The position numbers were made by a program, and so were the translations under genes. The notes beneath the pieces are model-generated. The model was not told where the DNA came from, did no database searches, and was given only the letters and a program-made list of their open reading frames with translations. Positions 53,847-62,638 of a stretch of 64,000 bases of DNA are shown one piece after another (position 1 is the first letter of the stretch; every line of letters starts with the position of its first letter). This stretch comes from Pantoea cypripedii (GTDB lineage: Bacteria; Pseudomonadota; Gammaproteobacteria; Enterobacterales; Enterobacteriaceae): contig NZ_MLJI01000002.1 of the NCBI RefSeq assembly GCF_002095535.1, positions 1,077,752-1,141,751 of the forward strand. Direction: 5' to 3'.

Positions 53847-53894
53847 TATCCCTTTGTATAACTATCCGTTCGTATACATATCCTTTCGTATAAC
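53847..53894 (+). promoter_or_regulatory. Three tandem 16-bp operator repeats before the porin
   Basis: TATCCCTTTGTATAAC (53847-53862), TATCCGTTCGTATACA (53863-53878) and TATCCTTTCGTATAAC (53879-53894) are head-to-tail with no gap, about 130 bases before the porin start. The same sequence is found as an inverted pair at 47678-47711. A 16-base period is about one and a half helix turns. Confidence 0.85.
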
Positions 53895-54021
53895 TACCTT
53901 TTCAGGAAACCTCCCCGGATAATCGCCGCATAATTAATTCCAAAGTGTTTCAATGCCACTGGGATGTTTAATATCCAGACTTTTGCTGGTCGATGTTTTA
54001 ATCCATCCTGAAGGGGAATAA

Positions 54022-55143
54022 ATGAAAGCAAAATATTTGATGCTGATGGCACCTTGCGTCTTTATGACAGGATCTGTGTCCGCTGCCGAGATTTACAATA
54101 AAGATGGTAACAAGCTTGATCTCTATGGTCTGGTTTCCGGGCTGCATTACTTCAGTAATGATAAAAGTCAGGATGGCGATCAGTCTTATATGCGCATCGG
54201 TTTCAAAGGACAAACGCAAATTTCAGATTTGCTGACCGGCTATGGCCAGTGGCAAAGTCAGTTTAATACCAACCAGGCGGAAAGCGATGGCGACTCGATG
54301 TTCACCCGCCTCGGTTTTGCCGGTATTAAAGTGGGCGATTATGGCTCGTTTGATTATGGTCGTAACGTTGGTGTCCTGTATGACGCGCTGAGCCAGACGG
54401 ATATGGAGCCGGAATTTGATGCGCAAACCTATAACACCGATCAGTTTATGTTTCGTCGTGGTAATAACCTTGCGACTTACCGCAATACCGACTTCTTTGG
54501 CTTAGTTGATGGCCTGGACTTTGCCTTACAGTATCAGGGGAAAAACGATGGCGGCGGGGAGCCAGGCGCCCGTGACGTATTACGTCAGAATGGCGATGGT
54601 TATGGGATGTCCGTGGCTTACGCTTTCGGCAATGGATTCAAGGCGGTGGGTGCCTTTACCAGTTCGGACCGAACCAACGCGCAAAACGATACCGCGGGCA
54701 TTATGGGCCGTGGAGACAAGGCAGAAGCCTATTCTGCGTCGCTAAAATATGATGCGCACAATGTGTATCTGGGCGTGATGTATACGCAGGCTTATAACGC
54801 CTCACGGTTTGGCAGCAGCTCAGGGGCTGGGGTGTATGGTTATGCCAACCAGTCAGATATTTTTGAAGCCTTCGCCCAATATACTTTTGACTCAGGCTGG
54901 GTACCTTTTATTGCCTACAACCAGGCGCGCGCGAAGAATCTGGGGGCGGCGGGTAATGGCAGAACGTATGGCAATCAGGATCTGGTTAAGTTTGTCGATT
55001 TTGGCGGCTCTTACCTGTTTAACCAGAATATGCTGGCTTACGTTGATTACAAACTCAATCTGATTGATAAAAGCGACTTCTCTGAAGCAGCTGGGGTATC
55101 AACGGATGACATCCTGGCTGTGGGCCTGGTGTATCAATTCTGA
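54022..55143 (+). CDS. OmpC/OmpF-type general porin
   Basis: A 373-residue trimeric outer-membrane porin of the Gram-negative OmpC/OmpF/OmpN group. It has a signal peptide ([20 protein letters not shown], cut near AAEIYNKDG), the opening strand [32 protein letters not shown] leading to loop 3 with DMEPEF, and the C-terminal strand ending in Phe (LAVGLVYQF). The usual loop 3 PEFGGD is changed to PEFDAQ. AAGGGGAA precedes the ATG. Three tandem operator repeats upstream and the preceding sensor gene suggest it imports the compound that the system senses and the amidohydrolase degrades. Confidence 0.94.
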   Translation: MKAKYLMLMAPCVFMTGSVSAAEIYNKDGNKLDLYGLVSGLHYFSNDKSQDGDQSYMRIGFKGQTQISDLLTGYGQWQSQFNTNQAESDGDSMFTRLGFAGIKVGDYGSFDYGRNVGVLYDALSQTDMEPEFDAQTYNTDQFMFRRGNNLATYRNTDFFGLVDGLDFALQYQGKNDGGGEPGARDVLRQNGDGYGMSVAYAFGNGFKAVGAFTSSDRTNAQNDTAGIMGRGDKAEAYSASLKYDAHNVYLGVMYTQAYNASRFGSSSGAGVYGYANQSDIFEAFAQYTFDSGWVPFIAYNQARAKNLGAAGNGRTYGNQDLVKFVDFGGSYLFNQNMLAYVDYKLNLIDKSDFSEAAGVSTDDILAVGLVYQF

Positions 55144-55229
55144 GTGAGTTGAAAGATTAAGGAAATTAGCGCAGAGAAATGCCTGCTCTGCGCAATTGAA
55201 TATCCTTACAGATTCCGGAGCCTTTTATT

Positions 55230-55802
55230 ATGTTGCCGAGTGCTGTCGCTCAATCCACAGTGAAACTTCTGGTGTACCGTCAGAGCGTGAATACACCGCA
55301 GACAAAAGTTAATTTGAGTCTGATTCAAAACCGGGTCACATTGAATGTTCTGATTCCATCCGCGCAGGGTGAGGGAAATTCGTTCCGGATAACCGGTGGT
55401 GTTTCAGCACAACCAGGGCTACGCGATGGCGTGATGTTCTCGGTTATTCAGGAGATGATTGCATGGATAGACGATCATCTTGATCAGGCGTTATCGGTTG
55501 AAAAGATATCTGGCCGAAGCGGGTATTCAGTCTGGCATTTTCAGCGAAAATTCCTGCAATTGACGGGTCTCAATATCTATGAATATGTGCGTATCCGCCG
55601 GGTCATCAATGCCTCATTAGCATTAATTTGCAGCAAAAAAAGGATCCTTGAAATTGCTATTGAAAATGGATTCAACTGCCAGGCTTCGTTTACACGCACA
55701 GTCAGAGAAGTGACCGGCTTCACTCCAGCGAAAATCAGGCGTGAGTTCACCGATGATAACCCGGCGTGGATAATGATTATTCAAAAGCTGATCAGCCCTT
55801 AA
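55230..55802 (+). CDS. AraC/MarA-like transcriptional regulator
   Basis: A 190-residue protein whose last 120 residues form a MarA/SoxS-like DNA-binding domain with two helix-turn-helix units (VEKISGRSGYSVWHFQRKFL; ILEIAIENGFNCQASFTRTV). The ATG at 55230 has GGAG nine bases upstream and adds about 68 residues of low-complexity N-terminus; a start at 55434 (MFSVIQEMIAWIDDHL) would give the compact MarA size but has a poor ribosome site. It lies 87 bases after the porin gene in the same direction. It is a candidate DNA-binding partner for the 16-bp sites. Confidence 0.83.
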   Translation: MLPSAVAQSTVKLLVYRQSVNTPQTKVNLSLIQNRVTLNVLIPSAQGEGNSFRITGGVSAQPGLRDGVMFSVIQEMIAWIDDHLDQALSVEKISGRSGYSVWHFQRKFLQLTGLNIYEYVRIRRVINASLALICSKKRILEIAIENGFNCQASFTRTVREVTGFTPAKIRREFTDDNPAWIMIIQKLISP

Positions 55803-55919
55803 GTGCGGGTCAAACACGGAAATAGCTGACAAATCAGACTGAACCGGTATGGTAATGTTTTGGCACCGGTTGGCAACGACGATGCAGTCCGGTTGCAAAA
55901 TCGCTAAAGGGACAAAATT

Positions 55920-56381
55920 ATGCGCAAGCTTTCTATTGCGGCAACGCTGGCCGCACTTGTCATGTTAACCGGTTGTGCCAAATCGCAGGTTTCCACCCAA
56001 CCCACGTCTGCCGAAGTAAATCGCCAGGTTGTACTGGCATTTTATGAATTAGGGCTTAACCAGAAAAATGCAGATGCCGCACTGAAGTATGTGGGAAGTG
56101 AGTACCGGCAGCATAATCCAAATGCTGAAGATGGACCGGCGGGATTCAGGAAGTTTATTGCATTTCTGAAACAAAAATATCCGCAGTCTCATAGTGAAAT
56201 CGTCAGCAGCTTTGTTGATGGTAACTATGTCATCCTGCATGTCCACGCAGTCAGAGAGACGGGCACGCGTGGGAATGCCATTGTCGACATTTTCCGACTG
56301 GAAAATGGAAAAATTGTTGAGCATTGGGATGTGACCCAGGCGATTCCGGAAAAGACGGTAAGCGGTAACAGTATGTTTTGA
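55920..56381 (+). CDS. SnoaL-like lipoprotein
   Basis: A 153-residue lipoprotein. The signal peptide ends in the lipobox LTGC, with Cys19 the lipid-modified residue. The mature part is a SnoaL/NTF2-like cone fold (VNRQVVLAFYELGLNQKNAD, YVGSEYRQHNPNAEDGPAGF, VDIFRLENGKIVEHWDV), as in bacterial predicted SnoaL-like aldol-condensation proteins. AAAGGGAC precedes the ATG. Function is not known; the His in RQHNP and the Asp in EHWDV occupy the usual cavity positions. Confidence 0.9.
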   Translation: MRKLSIAATLAALVMLTGCAKSQVSTQPTSAEVNRQVVLAFYELGLNQKNADAALKYVGSEYRQHNPNAEDGPAGFRKFIAFLKQKYPQSHSEIVSSFVDGNYVILHVHAVRETGTRGNAIVDIFRLENGKIVEHWDVTQAIPEKTVSGNSMF

Positions 56382-56433
56382 TTAGTATGCGCTGAGGCGG
56401 GGTTTAATGAGCAGAATAAGGGGAGGGTAAAAA

Positions 56434-56733
56434 ATGAGAACGCTTGATGACGCGATTGCCGCACGCTCTCCGGAGAGCCAGGCACGTATTCGTGAAATGG
56501 CTGACGAGATGATCCTGGAAACCGGGCTGCAGATGATGCGTGAAGAACTGCAGCTGTCACAGAAAAACGTCGCCGAGGCGATGGGGATCAGCCAACCTGC
56601 TATCACGCAGCTGGAGCAGCGCGGTAACGAGCTCAAGATTGTCACGCTTAAGCGTTATATCGAGGCAATGGGTGGAAAGCTCAGCCTTGATGTCGAACTC
56701 CCAACTGGGAAACGCGTGGCGTTTCATATCTGA
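56434..56733 (+). CDS. XRE-type HigA-like regulator without toxin partner
   Basis: A 99-residue DNA-binding protein with a helix-turn-helix of the HigA/XRE type (LSQKNVAEAMGISQPAITQLEQRG), preceded by a helical arm and followed by MGGKLSLDVELPTGKRVAF, which is typical of antitoxins of HigBA/RelE-like systems. A strong GGGGAGG ribosome site is present. No toxin gene lies 5' (SnoaL lipoprotein) or 3' (gene remnants), so it is an orphan, possibly left by the same deletion events seen next to it. Confidence 0.85.
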   Translation: MRTLDDAIAARSPESQARIREMADEMILETGLQMMREELQLSQKNVAEAMGISQPAITQLEQRGNELKIVTLKRYIEAMGGKLSLDVELPTGKRVAFHI

Positions 56734-56746
56734 TCCCGTGTTTTGA

Positions 56747-57022
56747 TTTACAGCGCAGCTCTTTCTCGGTAACGGATTCGCGCTGGTGCCTGCGCTGCAG
56801 TCTCATATGATGAATATCGCGGGTGACGCGCAGACACTGGTTTCTTCACTGACGCATAGCGCATTTAATATTTCCAATGCGCTGGGGGCCGCCTGTGGCG
56901 GACTGGCAATTGCTGCGGGTGGCTCCTGGATTTCCACAGGTTGGGTTGGCGTGGTGTTCTCAGCAATAGCGCTGTTGCTCATGTATCTCTTGGTTCACAT
57001 CACCAGAAGGAGTCAGAAATGA
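56747..57022 (+). pseudogene. MFS transporter remnant, C-terminal part only
   Basis: The frame reads AQLFLGNGFALVPALQSHMM and continues through two or three membrane helices (GAACGGLAIAAGGSWISTGW; VVFSAIALLLMYLLVHI) to a stop at 57022. This is the C-terminal quarter of an AraJ/YdhP-type sugar or drug efflux transporter. The 5' part is missing: an in-frame stop lies just upstream, immediately after the XRE gene. Confidence 0.85.
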
Positions 57023-57092
57023 CAGATTCAGTCATCGCAGCCGGCCGCGTGGTGGTCAATCCTGAATTAAATTCAGAAATTGTTTTCCTAAC

Positions 57093-57257
57093 ATCGATGC
57101 AGTGGCGTTTGGTCGCCTGTTTATCTCTAATCCGGATCTGGTCGAGCGCTTACGATATGGTGCTGAGCTAACCATAGCAACGCGCGAAACCTATTATTGG
57201 TTAAATCAGTTTCTGGCCTGTTTAGGAATATCCTTATTATTCTTCATTCGCTCTTAA
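57093..57257 (+). pseudogene. Old yellow enzyme (alkene reductase) remnant, C-terminal part
   Basis: The frame reads IDAVAFGRLFISNPDLVERL followed by RYGAELTIATRETYYW, the FMN-phosphate-binding C-terminal motif of NemA/YqjM-like flavin oxidoreductases, then runs to TAA at 57255. The first 300 residues are absent. Between it and the MFS remnant an ATG at 57019 opens a short frame (MTDSVIAAGRVVVNPELN), probably the 5' scrap of a further gene joined at a deletion point. Confidence 0.82.
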
Positions 57258-58168
57258 CTGATTTCCAGAAATCTCTTTGAAACCGGATAATAGGTTATTT
57301 TATTTTTCCCGCTCCGTTTAGATTGATACAAGGCTGAATCAGCTGCGGATAACACGCAGGAGGTGGTTTGCTGCTCCTTCTTTTCTGACACACCGATGCT
57401 GACTGTGACTAAGGTGCCTTCGATGGAGATCAGGGATATGGATTTTTTTATTTCTTCAATGATGCCATTCAGATGGTCATCTCCGGTAATGATGACTGAG
57501 AATTCTTCTCCACCAGAACGCGCGATAAATGTTTTGTCATCAATGAAATTTTTAAGAATGGCACCAACCTGTCTGAGAACACTGTCTCCCATATCATGAC
57601 CGTACGAGTCATTGATTTTCTTGAAGTCATCAATGTCCATGATGCAGATGACACCCGCAGTATTTTCAATTTCCTTTAACTTCAGGTTCATATGACGCCT
57701 GTTGGGAAGGCCGGTCAGCTCATCTGTCAGAGACAGGCCTACGACGGATTTATACCGTTCGTTGACAAAGTTGATAAAGTTGTTGAACGAATAAATAAAG
57801 AGCAGGATGGCCGGTGCATACAGCACAGCAGCGATAAGAGAGGTTGTATCCCTGTCAATGACTTTCAGACCGCCGGCCATAGATGCCAGAGTGGAGTTTA
57901 AAAGAAGGAAAAGCCCTATTCTGAACGTGGTGAAATGTCTTTTCTGTAAGTATATTTTGAATGATCTTCTTATAAACCAGGTGAGCAGGAAAATCGTTAG
58001 GAGATTAATTATGAAATAAACATTAATATTTGATGTTTTTTCTTTAATGATCGCCAGTAGCACGATTGCTGAGCCGAGGGTAAACGCATAGGAAATTATC
58101 ATCCTGTACAGCAGGCCTCTGGAGCTCCCAACTTCATGAATCAATTTACTGTGTAACCTGAAGGGCAT
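57254..58168 (-). CDS. Membrane-bound diguanylate cyclase
   Basis: A 304-residue enzyme with about five to six N-terminal membrane helices (residues 20-135) and a C-terminal GGDEF domain. The active site is GGEEF in IARSGGEEFSVII; SLTDELTGLPNRRHM and MDIDDFKKINDSYGHDMGD are also conserved. It makes cyclic di-GMP from two GTP. The RxxD product-inhibition site expected five residues before GGEEF is absent (DDKT), so it should escape feedback inhibition. The stop overlaps the end of the alkene reductase remnant by 4 bases. Confidence 0.95.
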   Translation of the reverse strand: MPFRLHSKLIHEVGSSRGLLYRMIISYAFTLGSAIVLLAIIKEKTSNINVYFIINLLTIFLLTWFIRRSFKIYLQKRHFTTFRIGLFLLLNSTLASMAGGLKVIDRDTTSLIAAVLYAPAILLFIYSFNNFINFVNERYKSVVGLSLTDELTGLPNRRHMNLKLKEIENTAGVICIMDIDDFKKINDSYGHDMGDSVLRQVGAILKNFIDDKTFIARSGGEEFSVIITGDDHLNGIIEEIKKSISLISIEGTLVTVSIGVSEKKEQQTTSCVLSAADSALYQSKRSGKNKITYYPVSKRFLEIS

Positions 58169-58577
58169 TTTTCCACCTGAACTAAATCATTTCATCGTTA
58201 ATTTATAACATGGAAGGCAATTATAAAAGTTAAGGTTTTGCAAATAGGAGTCAAGCATAAAATGCGTTTTTCTTTGGGTGAGGCCGTTTTGAAAAATGAC
58301 TTTAAGCGATCGCGTTCAGGTAGGTACATAATAGAAGAATAAAATGGAATATTCTCTGAATGTTTTTTTCCAGATTCTCCAGCTGTATTTTAATCAGAGG
58401 ATTTTTACCATCGTTTTTGTCTCTCAGATACTCTGCAGACAGGTTTATACTCAAGATCGGATATCCTGTTACTCCTCTATTATGGCTTCTCCGGTGTGGC
58501 AATCCTCTCTTCAAGATTGGGGGCATGAACGGAATTTAAGATGCCATTAAGAATTTAATGTAAGGAAATAGTTGAAA
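58169..58577. other. Noncoding stretch before the substrate-binding protein gene
   Basis: About 400 AT-rich bases between the divergent cyclase and binding-protein genes. Short open frames lack ribosome sites. It should contain both promoters; I saw no clear Fur box here. Confidence 0.45.
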
Positions 58578-59693
58578 ATGAAAGGGCTGTGGATTGCAGG
58601 GGTGAGCGCCTTACTATGCTCGTGGGCAGCCGGGGCACAACCCGTTACCGTTACCGATCTCGCCGGGCGGCACGTCACTGTTAACGTGCCGGCGACGCGG
58701 ATTATTCTGGCAGACAGTCGCATGCTCTTACCGATGAGCCTGCTGCATCCGGGTAATGGTCTTAAAGGAATCGTCGGCTGGGATGATTCACTCCAGACCC
58801 GGGCACCAGATATGGGCCGGTATTTTGCGCACCAGTATCCTGCGCTGCCGTCTATACCGGTTTTCATCAATCCTTACCGCAGCAGTTTTAACGTTGAACA
58901 GGCGATGACGCTGAAGCCAGACCTGATTGTTTTCGATACGGGTATTCTGGCGAAACTGAAAAGTGAGGGGACGCTGGCTTTGCTGGAAAAAAGCGGCATT
59001 CCGGTTGTGTTTATCGATTTTCGCCAGCAGCCGTTAACCCACACTCCGGTCAGCATGCAGCTGTTGGGGGAGGTAACCGGTGAACAGCAGAATGCCGGAC
59101 GGTTCATTCAGCGCTGGAGTCAGTTACTGGATCGTACCCGCCAGCGTGTGGCAGCGATCCCCAAAGCAACCTGGCCAGGGGTGGTGTTTGAAAATCATGC
59201 CGGTATGACGGGCATGAACTGCTGTGCTGTATTTGGACGTGACAGCTTTGGTGAGTTTATTCCTGAAGCGGGTGGCCGCAATCTGATGGCGGACAAGGTG
59301 CCGCCGCAGGGAGCAGATATCAGCCCTGAGCTGCTGATTGTGGCCTGTCCCGATGTGTATCTGATGAGCGGTACCGACTGGAGCCAGCGCGGAGGACCTT
59401 CTCAGGCGGTGCCGCTGGGATATGAAGCCACCCGCGCAGATACCTTACCAAAACTGCAGAAACTGATGCAGCGGGAGAGCGTGAGTGTGCTACCCGTAGC
59501 AAGAACCAACCGGGTTATGGCGATTTATCATCAGTTCTACGACAGCCCTTTTAACGTTGTGGCGCTGGAAGCGATGGCCAAACTTTTTCATCCCCAGCAG
59601 TTCACTGATGTCGATCCCCAGGCCGATTTAGCGTCGCTGTACCACGATTTCACCGGGATCCCTTACAGCGGGCTGTTTTACGTCCAGCCCTGA
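58578..59693 (+). CDS. Periplasmic ABC-type siderophore/metal-chelate binding protein
   Basis: A 371-residue exported cluster III binding protein (BtuF/FepB/FhuD fold). The signal peptide MKGLWIAGVSALLCSWAAGA precedes QPVTVTDLAGRHVTVNVPAT, the usual first strand. The long central helix and the second lobe (SGTDWSQRGGPSQAVPLGYE) are present. A Cys pair in TGMNCCAVFGRD is unusual. It is convergent with a TonB-dependent receptor, with which it probably forms an uptake route, although no permease or ATPase gene is in the window. The start is ATG 58578 or a TTG at 58572, the latter closer to AAGGA. Confidence 0.87.
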   Translation: MKGLWIAGVSALLCSWAAGAQPVTVTDLAGRHVTVNVPATRIILADSRMLLPMSLLHPGNGLKGIVGWDDSLQTRAPDMGRYFAHQYPALPSIPVFINPYRSSFNVEQAMTLKPDLIVFDTGILAKLKSEGTLALLEKSGIPVVFIDFRQQPLTHTPVSMQLLGEVTGEQQNAGRFIQRWSQLLDRTRQRVAAIPKATWPGVVFENHAGMTGMNCCAVFGRDSFGEFIPEAGGRNLMADKVPPQGADISPELLIVACPDVYLMSGTDWSQRGGPSQAVPLGYEATRADTLPKLQKLMQRESVSVLPVARTNRVMAIYHQFYDSPFNVVALEAMAKLFHPQQFTDVDPQADLASLYHDFTGIPYSGLFYVQP

Positions 59694-59697
59694 TGCA

Positions 59698-59730
59698 GCA
59701 AGCCCGTTCAACTGAACGGGCTTGCTTTTT
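59698..59730 (+). terminator. Terminator between binding protein and TonB receptor genes
   Basis: A perfect 12-base stem (GCAAGCCCGTTC / GAACGGGCTTGC, AACT loop) followed by five T residues, just after the binding-protein stop and just before the end of the convergent receptor gene. Confidence 0.92.
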
Positions 59731-59734
59731 GCTA

Positions 59735-61801
59735 TCAGAACTTCAGGCTGACTCCTGCCGTGACAGAACGCCCGGGAGCGGGCTGACGTCCCCATGGGCT
59801 GGTATCGATACCGCGGAACCAGTAGTCGCGATTAAAGATATTATTGATGCCAACATAGCCGTTCAGCACGGTGCGGCCAGATTTATACAGATCGCGGCTG
59901 ACCTGCGCATTCCATACCCAGTAAGACGGCATCTGACCAACAGAGCCTGTGCTGTTCTCCTCAACGGTGTTGGCGGCATCCGCAAACGACTTACTGAAGT
60001 AGTAGCTCGACAGGGAGAAGGTGGTCTCACGCCAGTCGTAACTGCCATCCAGCGTTAATTGAGTTCGCGAGGCGTACGGCACCTCTTTACCGCGATTCAC
60101 ACCGTTACGCTGCTCCGCCTGCAGGTAAGCATAGCCCGCATGCAGCTTGAGTCCTTCCACCGCTGCAGGGCTCCAGAAACCTTCCAGCTCAACGCCCTGA
60201 TGACGGGTGCGACCGATATTCAGATAACTGTCAGACACGCTGTCGTAGGAAATCTGGTCTTTATAATCGATACGATACAGGCCCGCGTGCAGGCTGACGT
60301 TCTCGGTTGGCGTGTAACGAACGCCGCTCTCATAATTCCATGCCAGTTCGGAACTGACATCGCCGCCTTTGACGATCTGCGTAACCTGCGCCGGACGCAG
60401 GCTTTTCTGCATATCAGCATACAGGAACCACTGCGGGGTAAGCTGGTAGCCAACAGTCAGGCCAGGCAGCCACTGGGTGTCTGGCGCTGAGGTACGCTGG
60501 CCGGTTTTCTTGTCCGTGTATTTTTCACTGACGTTTTCATAACGCATGCCAGGCGTAATGGTCAGAGTGTCATTGAACAGTTTGACGGCGTTGCTGATGT
60601 AACCGGCCCAGGCTTTATCATCAAAGTCCCAGTCACGCGTCACCGCTGTCGTGCCAGTCGCAAGGGTACGCTGGCGAACCTGGTAATCGATCTTCTCGCT
60701 GACAAAGCGACCGCCCACAATCCACTGCTGGTTCACGTTGTCGCCGTTGATGTCCATGCTAATACGTGGCTCAGTTCCCCAGACCTTAAAATTGCGTGGG
60801 GAGTTCTGCACAATATCAGCGGGCAATGCCGGGTTGAAGCTCTGTCCGGGGACTTTGCTCATACCGACGTGGAAATCACGATCAGACTCATGGCCGAAGA
60901 ACATCCAGTTAAACTCGGCGTTATCAATAAAGCCCAGTGACCCTAACTGCTGGTTATAGACCGCACTATAGCGTTTGGTGTGACCGTCGTAGTCATCCCA
61001 GGGGCGGGTACTCTGATGGCGGTCGCGTTTGTAATCGGCGGTCGAGAGGGCACCCGCCAGATCTGCGTGTGCATCATAGTACTGGTAGGAAAGATTTAAC
61101 GTGGTGTCTTCATTGATGTTCCACAGGCCACGCACGCGAAAGTTCTGGACTTTACTGTCGCTGTGCTCGCGGAACGAACTGCCTTTTACCTGGTTTGCTT
61201 CTACCTGCAAGCCAAAATCATCGCTGAGCATCCCACCCGTGCGCAGGTAGGTATCCCAGAGGTTGCGTCCTTTGCCATAAAACGTGGCGCGCTGGGAAAT
61301 TTCATTTTCCCATTTCAACGGGATCGGTTTACTGATCAGGTTGATGACGCCGCCAACGTTGTTAGGGCCGTATTGCACTGCGGCACCACCGCGAACCACA
61401 TCAATGCGATCGATGGTCGAGAAGGTCACCGGGAACAGTGACATTCCTTCCTGACCGTAGGGGGCTAACGCCAGAGGGATGCCATCTTCGAGAATCTGCG
61501 CACGGCCGCTTCGGCTGTCATATAAACCACGCACCGCTATCTGTGGCAGGACGCCGGTGCCGGTTTCATCCTGTATCTTGACGCCGGGCACGCGCTGTAA
61601 TGCGTCGTCAAGGGTACGGTTACCGCCTTTGGTTAATTGATCGTTACTGATCACGGTGCGGCTACCTGCCCAGGTTTTAACTTCTTCGGCGCGGGAATCG
61701 CCCAGTACGTTTCCCGAAACCGTTAATGTCTGTTCTGCTGCGTAACTGAACTTACCGGCCAGAATCATGGCCATTGCTGCGGCAATCTTTGTGCGTCTCA
61801 T
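59735..61801 (-). CDS. TonB-dependent siderophore receptor (FecA-like)
   Basis: A 688-residue outer-membrane receptor. The signal peptide (MRRTKIAAAMAMILAGKFSYA) is followed by a TonB-box-like segment (QTLTVSG) and the plug domain (RTLDDALQRVPGVKIQDETG, IAVRGLYDSRSGRAQILEDG, IDRIDVVRGGAAVQYGPNNV, GGVINLISK), then a 22-stranded barrel ending in Phe (TAGVSLKF). The plug wording is close to FecA-type ferric citrate receptors, but the N-terminal signalling domain that binds FecR is absent. The ATG at 61801 follows AGGG; a TTG lies two codons earlier. A Fur box lies 43 bases upstream, so expression should follow iron limitation. Confidence 0.94.
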   Translation of the reverse strand: MRRTKIAAAMAMILAGKFSYAAEQTLTVSGNVLGDSRAEEVKTWAGSRTVISNDQLTKGGNRTLDDALQRVPGVKIQDETGTGVLPQIAVRGLYDSRSGRAQILEDGIPLALAPYGQEGMSLFPVTFSTIDRIDVVRGGAAVQYGPNNVGGVINLISKPIPLKWENEISQRATFYGKGRNLWDTYLRTGGMLSDDFGLQVEANQVKGSSFREHSDSKVQNFRVRGLWNINEDTTLNLSYQYYDAHADLAGALSTADYKRDRHQSTRPWDDYDGHTKRYSAVYNQQLGSLGFIDNAEFNWMFFGHESDRDFHVGMSKVPGQSFNPALPADIVQNSPRNFKVWGTEPRISMDINGDNVNQQWIVGGRFVSEKIDYQVRQRTLATGTTAVTRDWDFDDKAWAGYISNAVKLFNDTLTITPGMRYENVSEKYTDKKTGQRTSAPDTQWLPGLTVGYQLTPQWFLYADMQKSLRPAQVTQIVKGGDVSSELAWNYESGVRYTPTENVSLHAGLYRIDYKDQISYDSVSDSYLNIGRTRHQGVELEGFWSPAAVEGLKLHAGYAYLQAEQRNGVNRGKEVPYASRTQLTLDGSYDWRETTFSLSSYYFSKSFADAANTVEENSTGSVGQMPSYWVWNAQVSRDLYKSGRTVLNGYVGINNIFNRDYWFRGIDTSPWGRQPAPGRSVTAGVSLKF

Positions 61802-61843
61802 CTTCAACCCTGAATATTAATGTAAGTATATCGTAATGATTCT

Positions 61844-61862
61844 GATAAACATTATCATTATC
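61844..61862 (-). promoter_or_regulatory. Fur box
   Basis: On the reverse strand the 19 bases read GATAATGATAATGTTTATC, 17 of 19 identical to the classical Fur consensus, placed 43 bases before the TonB receptor start. Confidence 0.9.
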
Positions 61863-62537
61863 AAACGCGTCTTAACATTCCTGGGATGAACGTAAATCTA
61901 TGTCAAGAAGAGAAATTCACAGCTTTTGCTGGATAAAGGCAGCCTGCGAAGGGTTCCAGAAATTACAGGAAGTCAGAAAGGAAGCAGGGTGCAGGGACAT
62001 GGAATGATGACGAACATCTGATGTTCAAAATTTATGAAATTCATGTTCTACTTTTTTGAATTAGCAGCCTTATTTTCCCTTTGTTGCCCATAAAAGCCGG
62101 ATTCAATCGTGCCAAATGTGTTACCCACCGATAAGCATGCCATAGTATGAACAGACATCTTTCGCTCAAGTGCACATGAATGACTCAGAAAGGTGCTATT
62201 AGCAGATTGAACGGGTAACAGAGATAATTGATTAAGGGAATAGAATGTAGACCTAGCTAGCTAGCAATAATAATAGCGCGAACTCTCTGTGTCTTTTTAA
62301 TGATGAAAAAGCATCTGACGGTAAAAATTATTTTTTAATGGGAAGCGCGATACCAGTACATAATTAGATGACATTCTTATCTCCGAAAGGATATCTGATT
62401 AGGGATTGGGGTCGGAAGAAATTTATCAATCTGTGACAGGGATGGAATTGTTAAATGTGTAATATAAAATTTGCATCACAGTGAATTGGGCGTTTTCTTA
62501 AATGAATTTTCGTGTTATGTCTGTGTGGAAAAAAGGT
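61863..62537. other. Noncoding stretch between receptor gene and insertion sequence
   Basis: About 675 AT-rich bases with no supported gene. It contains an uncommon run of overlapping CTAG sites (CTAGCTAGCTAG near 62254). It may be the old intergenic target of the insertion sequence. Confidence 0.45.
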
Positions 62538-62638
62538 TGTTAGCGCCAGTGATATAAGACGGTAATTCACCATTAGCATTGTCCGCTCCACCCAACATGT
62601 TGTTTCCTTAAGGTTCTCACACCAGAAAGGACATCAAC

